A stretch of DNA of 5,806 nucleotides from Methanosarcinaceae archaeon. GTDB lineage: Archaea > Halobacteriota > Methanosarcinia > Methanosarcinales > Methanosarcinaceae. Below, piece by piece: positions 1 through 5,059 of the stretch. Where the stretch lies: assembly GCA_030655675.1 (NCBI GenBank), contig JAUSPM010000062.1:1-5806 (forward strand). Direction: 5' to 3'. Position 1 is the stretch's first letter; each line of letters opens with the position of its first letter. Under the pieces are notes generated by a model that ran no database searches, was not told the origin of the DNA, and saw only the letters and a list, made by a program, of their open reading frames with translations. Both the position numbers and the translations under genes were made by a program.

Positions 1-24
1 TAAGTTTAAGTTTAAGTTTAAGTT
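1..24. repeat. Hexanucleotide tandem repeat (TAAGTT)4, cut by window edge
   Basis: Four exact TAAGTT units fill bases 1-24. They decay through TAAATT, TGATTT and TAAGGT to about base 42 and then into general A/T sequence up to the ligase stop codon. The array may continue to the left of the window. It lies 46 bases beyond the 3' end of the ligase gene, on the opposite side of that gene from the (TGTAAT)4 array at 1411-1434. There are no spacers, so it is not a CRISPR array. Confidence 0.85.
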
Positions 25-70
25 TAAATTTGATTTTAAGGTTTAAAATTAATGTTTAAATTTATCCTGA

Positions 71-1375
71 TTATATATTTCTATTGTCAATAACCTTCTT
101 TGATTTGCCCATTGATCTTGGCAGAGACCCGTTCTCAACCAGTTCTACCTTAACTGCAAGGTTCAACACACTTTTAAGCGATGATGCCACCTTTTTCTCA
201 AGTGACATGATGTCACTGACCTTATCGCTAAATGCAGCATCTGTCATCTCGATCTGGACTTTCATGGTATCCAGTTCATTTACACGATCCACAATGATCA
301 TGAAGTGTTCTCCAACCTCCGGTATGTTCATAAGAACAGACTCTATCTGACCAGGGAATACATTGATACCTCTTATGACAAGCATATCGTCAACACGCCC
401 CAGTACACGCATGATACGTGGATGCGTACGCCCGCATTTGCAGACTTCACTGATCTTTACGGTAAGATCTCCGATCTTATACCTGACAAGCGGCAGAGCC
501 TCTTTTGCAAGGGTTGTGATAACAAGTTCTCCCTGTTCTCCATCAGGTAGTGGTTCACCGGTCTTTGGATCAATTATCTCGACTAAGAATTGGTCTGCCC
601 AGATATGTATCCCATCCTGATATGTGCATTCTGTGAACAGTGGTCCGCTAAGTTCGGAAGTCCCGAATATGTCATAAGCTTTAATACCGGTTAAATCTTC
701 AATCCTTGTACGCATCTCTTCTGACCATGGCTCAGCACCAAGTACACCTATGCGTAACTTTGTATCGTCTTTGAGACTAATACCTGCCTGTTTTGCAGCC
801 TCGTTCATGAATAACATATATGATGGTGTACATGCGAGCACAGTCGTGCCAAGATCCTGCATCAGTTCGAGTTGCTTCTCGGTATTACCTGCACTTGTTG
901 GAAGTACTGTAGAACCTACCTCTTCTGCCCCATAATGCATTCCAAGACCGCCTGTGAAAAGACCGTATCCATAACTTATCTGCATAACATCACCGCGCCC
1001 CACACCAATTGATGTCAGTGCTCGTGCAAGAGATAATGACCACTGGTCAATATCGTTTTTCGTATATCCAACGATCGTAGGTTTGCCCGTTGTACCGGAC
1101 GATACATGAAAACGCACAAGTTGTTCATTGGAAACACAGAACATACCTGTCGGATATGTATCCCTCAGATCCTTTTTGTATGTGAAAGGCAGTTTTTTGA
1201 CATCATCAAGTGTCTTGATATCTTCCGGTTTGATACCTGCATCATCAAACTTTTTTCTATAAAATGGTGAATGCTGGTAAACATAATGTACAAGTTCCTT
1301 TAGCTTCTGTTCCTGTAATTCTTTCAATTCATCAATAGGCATTCGTTCGATCTGTGGATTCCAGTACTCTATCAT
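71..1375 (-). CDS. Phenylacetate-CoA ligase family protein (PaaK / coenzyme F390 synthetase-like)
   Basis: A 434-residue cytosolic acyl-adenylate-forming enzyme, full length for the PaaK family. Members activate a carboxylic acid with ATP to an acyl-AMP and then pass it to CoA; in methanogens close relatives include coenzyme F390 synthetase, which adenylylates F420. Seen in the sequence: the phosphate-binding loop SSGTTGKPT at residues 92-100, GAEPW at 213-217, YDIFGTSEL at 234-242, PLVRYKIGDLT at 295-305, the Cys pair of CKCGR at 312-316, and the hinge GRVDDMLVIRGINVFPGQIE at 326-345 leading into the mobile C-terminal domain. There is no signal peptide or membrane segment. The ATG at 1375 is supported by AGAGG about 8 nt upstream. 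No partner such as indolepyruvate oxidoreductase is in view, so the acid substrate cannot be told. The family call is firm; the choice between phenylacetate, another aryl acid and F420 is open. Confidence 0.93.
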   Translation of the reverse strand: MIEYWNPQIERMPIDELKELQEQKLKELVHYVYQHSPFYRKKFDDAGIKPEDIKTLDDVKKLPFTYKKDLRDTYPTGMFCVSNEQLVRFHVSSGTTGKPTIVGYTKNDIDQWSLSLARALTSIGVGRGDVMQISYGYGLFTGGLGMHYGAEEVGSTVLPTSAGNTEKQLELMQDLGTTVLACTPSYMLFMNEAAKQAGISLKDDTKLRIGVLGAEPWSEEMRTRIEDLTGIKAYDIFGTSELSGPLFTECTYQDGIHIWADQFLVEIIDPKTGEPLPDGEQGELVITTLAKEALPLVRYKIGDLTVKISEVCKCGRTHPRIMRVLGRVDDMLVIRGINVFPGQIESVLMNIPEVGEHFMIIVDRVNELDTMKVQIEMTDAAFSDKVSDIMSLEKKVASSLKSVLNLAVKVELVENGSLPRSMGKSKKVIDNRNI

Positions 1376-1410
1376 GTAATTTGCCTCTTCATTGGAATTT
1401 TAGTTATAAT

Positions 1411-1434
1411 TGTAATTGTAATTGTAATTGTAAT
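1411..1434. repeat. Hexanucleotide tandem repeat (TGTAAT)4 in ligase promoter/leader
   Basis: Four exact TGTAAT units on the plus strand (ATTACA on the transcribed strand), with imperfect partial units on both sides (TATAAT at 1405-1410). It lies between the TATA-like box at 1436-1445 and the start codon at 1375, so unit gain or loss would change promoter or leader geometry. Confidence 0.9.
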
Positions 1435-1435
1435 T

Positions 1436-1445
1436 ATATTTATAA
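1436..1445 (-). promoter_or_regulatory. Candidate TATA box of the ligase gene
   Basis: On the minus strand this reads TTATAAATAT, a good match to an archaeal TATA box. It lies about 65 nt upstream of the ATG at 1375. With the usual 22-27 nt from box to start site, transcription would begin near 1415, inside the TGTAAT array. The flanks are A/T rich, so chance matches are easy; this is a candidate only. Confidence 0.4.
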
Positions 1446-1507
1446 TTGTAAATTTGCAATTAGAATACAGCTGTTCACTGTGGTAATGTCACAAATGGTT
1501 GACACAC

Positions 1508-1517
1508 ATAAAAATAA
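1508..1517 (-). terminator. Possible U-tract terminator after the DHH gene
   Basis: Eleven bases beyond the DHH stop codon, the transcribed strand reads TTATTTTTAT. Archaeal RNA polymerase terminates at short U-tracts without needing a hairpin, and a new promoter follows for the next gene. The tract is short and the region is A/T rich, so support is weak. Confidence 0.3.
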
Positions 1518-1527
1518 TCATCAAGAC

Positions 1528-2493
1528 TTATAAAATAGACGGATTTGTCTTGTTTTTTAAGATGTCACATACACGTGTCTTACATTCTAAAAGAATAGTG
1601 TCCATATCCGCAACAACATCAATTCCGGCAGCTCCCGCATGTCCGCCGCCTGTGCCCTGATAGTTTTGGCTGATATCTTCCATGATCTGTCCAAGATTTA
1701 CTCCTGCACTCACAGCATCACGTTTTGCACGTCCGCTTACTCGTATGGTGCCATCACGGGATGATCCGACAAGTGCAATATCTGCACCAATATTAATGAG
1801 CATTGATGATGCTGAGCCTCCAAAAGAACTAATATTGGATGATACTATCAACCAATCATTAACGCGCTCGATTTGTGCGCGTGTGGCAGATTTTAGCATT
1901 GCTATACGCATTGAGATATCTTGTGGGGTAGCAGCCATCAGTTCTAATACTTCAGTATATTCAACACCACTTGCTTCTATGATATCTCCCATAGTCCTGA
2001 AAGTTGAAGGATTTGCATGTTTGAAGTGTCCGGTATCGGTTATGATGCCTGTCATAAGACCAAGTGCTATCCGCCGCATAATTGGCGCTTCCATGTGTCG
2101 TAATACATCAAATACGATCTCAGCTGTGGATGCTGCATCACAATGTAGGAAAAAATCCGCATTTTCTATCAGTGCTGTAGTTGCATGATGGTCAATTACA
2201 CAATAATTTGATAATTGTATGTCATTTAATTGTGCGCTTGTAGAAGTGTCTACTACAACAGTAAATCCATAATCAGAAGGATTGGGAGAATCTACTACGT
2301 TAATTTCCAATCTGTCGATCAAAAGAGATGCAACTCTATTGCTTCCATCGACAAGACCTACCGTACCGCCAATAGCTTCAGATAATGCAAATGCACTACT
2401 AACAGCATCCGGATCAGCGTTACGATGACACAAAAATAAAATATTGTGATAATCCAGAAGTCTGTTATAAAATTCAACTTCATCAACTTGCAT
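1528..2493 (-). CDS. DHH family phosphoesterase (RecJ/NrnA-like)
   Basis: A 321-residue soluble protein of the DHH-DHHA1 superfamily, which cleaves phosphodiester bonds in short oligoribonucleotides, cyclic dinucleotides or ssDNA using two Mn ions. All signature motifs are present: HRNADPDAV at residues 23-31, VVVDTS at 79-84, the name-giving DHH at 101-103, TGIITDTGHF at 148-157 with metal ligand D153, and the DHHA1 glycine-rich substrate loop GGGHAGAAG at 282-290. The catalytic centre therefore looks intact. The length fits stand-alone archaeal DHH proteins rather than full RecJ. The ATG at 2493 is preceded by AGAGGT with a 4-nt gap. The gene lies 82 nt after the prefoldin beta stop and has no obvious promoter of its own, so co-transcription is likely. 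Proximity to exosome genes hints at a role in clearing small RNA fragments, but that is inference; the substrate is unknown. Confidence 0.92.
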   Translation of the reverse strand: MQVDEVEFYNRLLDYHNILFLCHRNADPDAVSSAFALSEAIGGTVGLVDGSNRVASLLIDRLEINVVDSPNPSDYGFTVVVDTSTSAQLNDIQLSNYCVIDHHATTALIENADFFLHCDAASTAEIVFDVLRHMEAPIMRRIALGLMTGIITDTGHFKHANPSTFRTMGDIIEASGVEYTEVLELMAATPQDISMRIAMLKSATRAQIERVNDWLIVSSNISSFGGSASSMLINIGADIALVGSSRDGTIRVSGRAKRDAVSAGVNLGQIMEDISQNYQGTGGGHAGAAGIDVVADMDTILLECKTRVCDILKNKTNPSIL

Positions 2494-2575
2494 TGATACC
2501 TCTGAACATCAAAAAAGCAAAGCAATGATAAGTTAGGTTGCTTCAATTGACGCTCATAGTATGGATGTCAAGCAC

Positions 2576-2929
2576 CTATTGTGCTTGAGTACCCATTGAC
2601 TGCTCAAGTTGTTCTTGAAGTTGTGTAAAACGTTTTGCGATACGCTCTTCCTGTTTGCTGATGGATTGAAGTCTCAATGTCAAAGTTTCGTTTTTATCAT
2701 TTAACTTTGCAATTGTTTCCTCTTTGCTGGATTGTATTTGTAATTCTCCAACAGCTCTGTAAATTACAGCATCGTCTGGCAGTTGTTTAAGTTCTTCAAG
2801 TGCCATTTCGGACTCTTTTTTAAAGCTGTCCATCTGACCTTTCTGCGCTGCAAGAGCCTGTGCTTGCTGCTGAACTTGCTGCAGTTGTGCCAACTGGTTC
2901 TGTATCTGTGGGGGTAATTCGTTACTCAT
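2576..2929 (-). CDS. pfdB: Prefoldin subunit beta
   Basis: A 117-residue protein of normal length for archaeal prefoldin beta. Four beta subunits with two alpha subunits form the jellyfish-shaped hexamer that captures unfolded proteins and hands them to the thermosome in the cytosol. The sequence shows the expected layout: an N-terminal Gln-rich coiled coil (about residues 5-50), the beta-hairpin segment DDAVIYRAVGELQIQSS (52-68) that builds the hexamer platform, and a second coiled coil (about 69-112). The ATG at 2929 has a strong SD, AGGTGA at 2936-2941, six nt away. In many archaea pfdB directly follows pcc1 in the exosome cluster; here about 880 nt of repeat-rich DNA separates them and the gene appears to carry its own promoter. 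The DHH gene follows after 82 nt. Confidence 0.95.
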   Translation of the reverse strand: MSNELPPQIQNQLAQLQQVQQQAQALAAQKGQMDSFKKESEMALEELKQLPDDAVIYRAVGELQIQSSKEETIAKLNDKNETLTLRLQSISKQEERIAKRFTQLQEQLEQSMGTQAQ

Positions 2930-2935
2930 GTGGTT

Positions 2936-2941
2936 TCACCT
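2936..2941 (-). promoter_or_regulatory. Ribosome binding site of pfdB
   Basis: The minus strand reads AGGTGA, complementary to the archaeal 16S rRNA 3' end, six nt before the ATG at 2929. It fixes the prefoldin start codon. Confidence 0.75.
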
Positions 2942-3023
2942 AGAGCCACAATAATCACTAAAGGGATTTTAATGTTTCTATGAATAACTGATAAAATCTT
3001 CCCTCACGGTCGGATTTACTCGA

Positions 3024-3048
3024 TGTATATAATTTTATAAATTATATG
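3024..3048 (-). promoter_or_regulatory. TATA-rich palindromic promoter region upstream of pfdB
   Basis: A/T-only stretch about 95-120 nt upstream of pfdB with several TATA-box matches; on the minus strand TTATATA ends at 3025. A start site near 3000 would give a leader of about 70 nt, which is not unusual in methanogens. Bases 3027-3035 and 3039-3047 form a perfect 9-bp inverted repeat around a 3-nt centre (TAT), so a TATA box could be read on either strand. A closely similar sequence lies at 3792-3814. Confidence 0.45.
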
Positions 3049-3144
3049 CAAGCATAAAAATGCAAGACAACTTATTTTTGTATTTGTATAGATGTGTTAA
3101 TATTGGTTTGTATACTAAACAATATCTACTTTTTGTGACTTTCT

Positions 3145-3214
3145 GCCACAGAGCACACAGAGGGCACAGAGAACGAAGCAACATTCCCTCTGTGCGCTCT
3201 GTGCGCTCTGTGGC
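3145..3214. repeat. CACAGAG/CTCTGTG palindromic dispersed-type repeat
   Basis: The left arm (3145-3171) holds three CACAGAG heptamers at a 9-base period, and the right arm (3188-3214) holds three CTCTGTG heptamers at the same period. The 27-bp arms pair with two mismatches around a 16-base loop, giving a strong hairpin on either strand. Dispersed palindromes of this style occur in many bacterial and archaeal genomes (from memory) and create spurious peptides with His-Arg repeats when translated, as the plus strand does here. It lies in the gene-free gap between pcc1 and pfdB. I cannot see from one copy whether it is mobile in this genome. Confidence 0.8.
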
Positions 3215-3336
3215 TGTCAGATATAGTTCTAAATTATACTTGCGGAGTAGTATAAATAAGATCGTTCTATCAAACTAAAACCAATACAACCGTCGCAGGC
3301 GGCATATTTCCAGCCCACTGACATAAACGATATGAG

Positions 3337-3368
3337 TATTTTCGCGGCAAATCGGATTTGTGAAAATA
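3337..3368. repeat. Nested inverted repeat (interrupted hairpin)
   Basis: TATTTTC at 3337-3343 pairs with GAAAATA at 3362-3368, and inside it CAAATC at 3348-3353 pairs with GATTTG at 3355-3360 across a single base. It lies about 30 bases inside the left 21-bp inverted repeat. The two nested stems suggest structure in DNA or RNA, although no function is recognised. Confidence 0.55.
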
Positions 3369-3611
3369 TGCACAAAGAATTAATCCGACCGATAGAAATA
3401 TTGTTTTTGTTTATCTGATGAAATGTCGGTGCACATTTCAAATACCCAAAACCCCCTGCAGCAACCCCGGCGCAGGCGGCACGTTCCATACCTACCATCC
3501 GTTCGCATTCGCAAAATACGCAGTTTCTATTTAGGCAATCCGTACAAAAACAAATGTGTTGAAAGCAATTGAAACTTCGATGTGTATTCAGGGCAGTGGT
3601 GAAGGACGGTG

Positions 3612-3626
3612 CCGCGCTACGCGCGG
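3612..3626. repeat. GC-rich perfect hairpin
   Basis: CCGCGC at 3612-3617 pairs with GCGCGG at 3621-3626 across the 3-nt loop TAC. It is a G/C island in DNA that is otherwise strongly A/T rich. On neither strand is it followed directly by a long T-tract, so it does not look like a standard intrinsic terminator. Confidence 0.6.
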
Positions 3627-3792
3627 GTGGTAGCATCGTTTTTGTTTCCAACTCATTAATCCACAACGCTATAACACAATTTCAAATCCGCTAAACAAAT
3701 ACGAAATATTTATTACTGATGTGTGAAATGTGCCGCCTGCGGCGGATTGACTCTGAATCAAAACGATCTAAATAAGTACTCATTTTTTATAG

Positions 3793-3815
3793 TATATAAT
3801 TTATAGAATTATATA
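3793..3815. repeat. AT palindrome overlapping the pcc1 stop codon
   Basis: TATATAATT at 3793-3801 pairs perfectly with AATTATATA at 3807-3815 across five bases, and the pcc1 stop codon (3809-3811) is in the right arm. Bases 3792-3814 match 3025-3047 at 19 of 23 positions in the same direction, so near-identical AT palindromes flank the gene-free gap. No T-tract follows on the transcribed strand. Confidence 0.55.
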
Positions 3816-4102
3816 GTTCGAGTTAAATCGACCAAAGGGAGATTTTTCTCGTCCGAAACAGATGCATTATTTGTAGTCTTAGAGACCTCATATGCAACCT
3901 GTATCAGACGTAACCATGTGTTCAAAGATGAACGCATGGACACTACATCTTCTGTCTCAATAGATAGAATGAGACTTGGATCAGTGTATGACATTTCAAT
4001 AATTGATCTGTCAGACACAGGTGTCTCGATTTCCGGTAAAATTGCTTCGTAGATAGAACATGCATCATCTGTTTCAAAAACAAATTCTGCCTTGAACTTC
4101 AT
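3809..4102 (-). CDS. pcc1: KEOPS complex subunit Pcc1
   Basis: A 97-residue protein matching archaeal Pcc1, the small dimerising subunit of the KEOPS complex that binds Kae1 and supports threonylcarbamoyl (t6A) modification of tRNA A37. The N-terminal strand MKFKAEFVFETDDA, the following IYEAILPE helix, and the C-terminal SMRSSLNTWLRLIQVAYEV segment (the Arg/Asn-containing LR..LN..LR pattern) are the family hallmarks; length is normal. I chose the ATG at 4102 because GGAGTGA (4108-4114) sits five nt before it. A GTG at 4111 would add three residues and overlap the Brix stop by 4 nt, but has a poorer SD. The gene is translationally tight with the Brix gene, as expected in this cluster. Its stop codon lies in an AT palindrome and the repeat-rich gap follows. 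Confidence 0.87.
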   Translation of the reverse strand: MKFKAEFVFETDDACSIYEAILPEIETPVSDRSIIEMSYTDPSLILSIETEDVVSMRSSLNTWLRLIQVAYEVSKTTNNASVSDEKNLPLVDLTRTI

Positions 4103-4107
4103 TCCAC

Positions 4108-4578
4108 TCACTCCACGAAATCCAATTTAAGACTTTTTACCTTTAGTTTGAATAGAAGAGTATTTGAATCAATGAAATCGATTATTTCATCATTTACAAT
4201 AACGCAACGCGGATTTGATGGATTGTCTGCACTTAATAGTGAAAGACTACTGGATATTGTATCAGCAAGTTTAGACTTGCCTGTTCCTACAATAACAGGT
4301 TCAACTAACTTTAATTTTGAGAATTTTAATTTATCGGGATCAGAAACCGTCATGTGAATTGACAGCAAACATAGACCATTGCCGTCATATATCGCAAGAC
4401 TCCCTGGATTTCCGTGGAATTCCCCAATAATTAAAAGGGAATCGTCATGTGCAAGGTGTAATACCTCGCCCATGCCCATCTTTCCCCGGTTTACATACTC
4501 GCAATTAAAAAATGTAGATAAGCATTTGCACAAAGTGCGAGTTCTGTTTGATGGTTTGCGAGAAGAAGTAATTAACAT
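4108..4578 (-). CDS. Brix domain-containing ribosome biogenesis protein (Imp4-like)
   Basis: A 156-residue archaeal Brix-domain protein, of the family related to eukaryotic Imp4/Rpf1 factors that bind rRNA during ribosome assembly. The opening LITSSRKPSNRTRTLCKCLS is the conserved N-terminal Brix signature, and the central GEFHGNPGSLAIYDGNG region fits the second half of the fold. Archaeal members are single compact domains of about this length, so it looks complete. The ATG at 4578 follows the rpoP stop by five nt. The SD is weak; purine-rich AGAGTAAGAAG precedes the start, so coupling to rpoP translation is likely. The far end meets pcc1 with either a 4-nt overlap or a 5-nt gap. The role in archaeal rRNA maturation is inferred from family and neighbourhood. 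Confidence 0.88.
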   Translation of the reverse strand: MLITSSRKPSNRTRTLCKCLSTFFNCEYVNRGKMGMGEVLHLAHDDSLLIIGEFHGNPGSLAIYDGNGLCLLSIHMTVSDPDKLKFSKLKLVEPVIVGTGKSKLADTISSSLSLLSADNPSNPRCVIVNDEIIDFIDSNTLLFKLKVKSLKLDFVE

Positions 4579-4583
4579 ACTTC

Positions 4584-4721
4584 TTACTCTGCCTTGACAG
4601 TTTTAATTGTGGTCGGTCGTTCTTTAACGATGATACGATGTCCACAATATGGACATCGAACTCCGGTGTACTCATAATCTATCTCGACATTTCGCTTGCA
4701 TCGAGTGCATTTGTAACCCAT
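4584..4721 (-). CDS. rpoP: DNA-directed RNA polymerase subunit P (RpoP)
   Basis: A 45-residue zinc-ribbon protein, the archaeal counterpart of eukaryotic Rpb12 and a core subunit of RNA polymerase that helps tie together the Rpo3/Rpo10 assembly platform. Translation begins MGYKCTRCKR and continues through IDYEYTGVRCPYCGHRIIV to KERP; zinc ligands are C5, C8, C23 and C26. The length and motif spacing are exactly those of archaeal RpoP. The ATG at 4721 is 13 nt after the L37Ae stop, with AGTAGGTAA as the likely SD between them, and the Brix gene begins five nt after its stop. The order rpl37ae-rpoP is conserved in many archaea. This gene is easily missed because it is so small. Confidence 0.95.
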   Translation of the reverse strand: MGYKCTRCKRNVEIDYEYTGVRCPYCGHRIIVKERPTTIKTVKAE

Positions 4722-4734
4722 GATTACCTACTGC

Positions 4735-5025
4735 CTAATCTACTGCTTGTTCTGTGGCTTTCTTAACGGTACGCATGACTGTTTGGCCAACTGATGTATA
4801 TGGTAAATATGTTCCACCTGCAAAGGTGTAACCACATTTGGTACATCTCCATATTCCAGTACCCACTCTCTTCACATTTGGGCGTGCACAATTTGAACAA
4901 GTGTGCGGCATCTTCATGCGATCTTCGAGATCTGCAATCAATTTTCGATCTCTTCTACCGTAGCGTACACCAAACCGTCCTGCTGATCTGGACACACGCC
5001 CTTTTTTTGTAAATTTTTTTGCCAT
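4735..5025 (-). CDS. rpl37ae: 50S ribosomal protein L37Ae (eL43)
   Basis: A 96-residue ribosomal protein of the eL43 family, found only in archaea and eukaryotes. It binds 23S rRNA of the large subunit. The basic N-terminus (KKFTKKGRVSRSAGRFGVRYGRR) contacts rRNA, and the zinc ribbon has C43-x2-C46 and C61-x2-C64 followed by GYTFAGGTYLPYT, a family hallmark. Length is within the archaeal range. The ATG at 5025 has a strong SD, AAGGAG at 5035-5040, nine nt away. It follows rrp42 by 34 nt and precedes rpoP by 13 nt, the usual order in the archaeal exosome cluster. Confidence 0.96.
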   Translation of the reverse strand: MAKKFTKKGRVSRSAGRFGVRYGRRDRKLIADLEDRMKMPHTCSNCARPNVKRVGTGIWRCTKCGYTFAGGTYLPYTSVGQTVMRTVKKATEQAVD

Positions 5026-5034
5026 GAATAATAT

Positions 5035-5040
5035 CTCCTT
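5035..5040 (-). promoter_or_regulatory. Ribosome binding site of rpl37ae
   Basis: The minus strand reads AAGGAG, nine nt before the ATG at 5025, in the 34-nt gap after rrp42. It supports the chosen L37Ae start. Confidence 0.7.
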
Positions 5041-5059
5041 TAATTGTGAATTCGATTAA

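Larger units (their letters stand above)
3290..3745. mobile_element. Candidate non-autonomous element with 21-bp terminal inverted repeats
   Basis: Bases 3290-3310 and the reverse complement of 3725-3745 agree at 19 of 21 positions, bounding a 456-bp segment. The 11-base core CGCAGGCGGCA occurs three times: at 3294-3304, at 3471-3481 in the same direction, and at 3731-3741 inverted. Between them lie a nested hairpin (3337-3368) and a GC-rich hairpin (3612-3626). No transposase or other convincing reading frame is present; one 145-codon minus-strand frame (3229-3666) exists, but its product is compositionally odd and unrecognised. I could not find a clean target-site duplication at the ends. 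It could be a MITE, a decayed element, or a structured noncoding region; the last is not excluded. Confidence 0.4.

Noticed and set aside
1..1450. CRISPR array
   Set aside because: The hexamer arrays have no spacers and the units are far too short; no cas genes are present.
1682..2188. Long plus-strand frames opposite the DHH, rrp42 and ligase genes (1682-2188, 5199-5651, 84-1000)
   Set aside because: All lie antisense to genes with clear family motifs and resemble nothing known; they arise from codon bias of the true strand.
2358..2546. 62-codon minus-strand frame overlapping the DHH start
   Set aside because: It is out of frame over the well-conserved N-terminus of the DHH protein and has no family features; a shadow frame.
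3060..3278. 72-codon plus-strand frame with His-Arg repeat peptide
   Set aside because: The repetitive peptide is simply the translation of the CACAGAG palindrome, a known source of spurious predictions.
3450..3480. G-quadruplex on the minus strand
   Set aside because: Only three usable G-runs are seen close together; a fourth is missing.
3229..3666. 145-codon open frame on the minus strand in the repeat-rich gap
   Set aside because: The product is Cys-rich in one patch, has no recognisable domain or hydrophobic core pattern, runs straight through the GC hairpin and the internal 11-mer copy, and I see no convincing SD. More likely a chance frame within an element.
3290..3745. Integron-type attC site or cassette
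   Set aside because: The GC palindromes were suggestive, but I could not find a matching pair of the 7-base core boxes at the right spacing, and no integrase is present.
4109..4111. GTG as pcc1 start, giving 100 residues and a 4-nt overlap with the Brix gene
   Set aside because: Possible, but GGAGTGA is placed far better for the ATG at 4102, and the family normally begins at that point.
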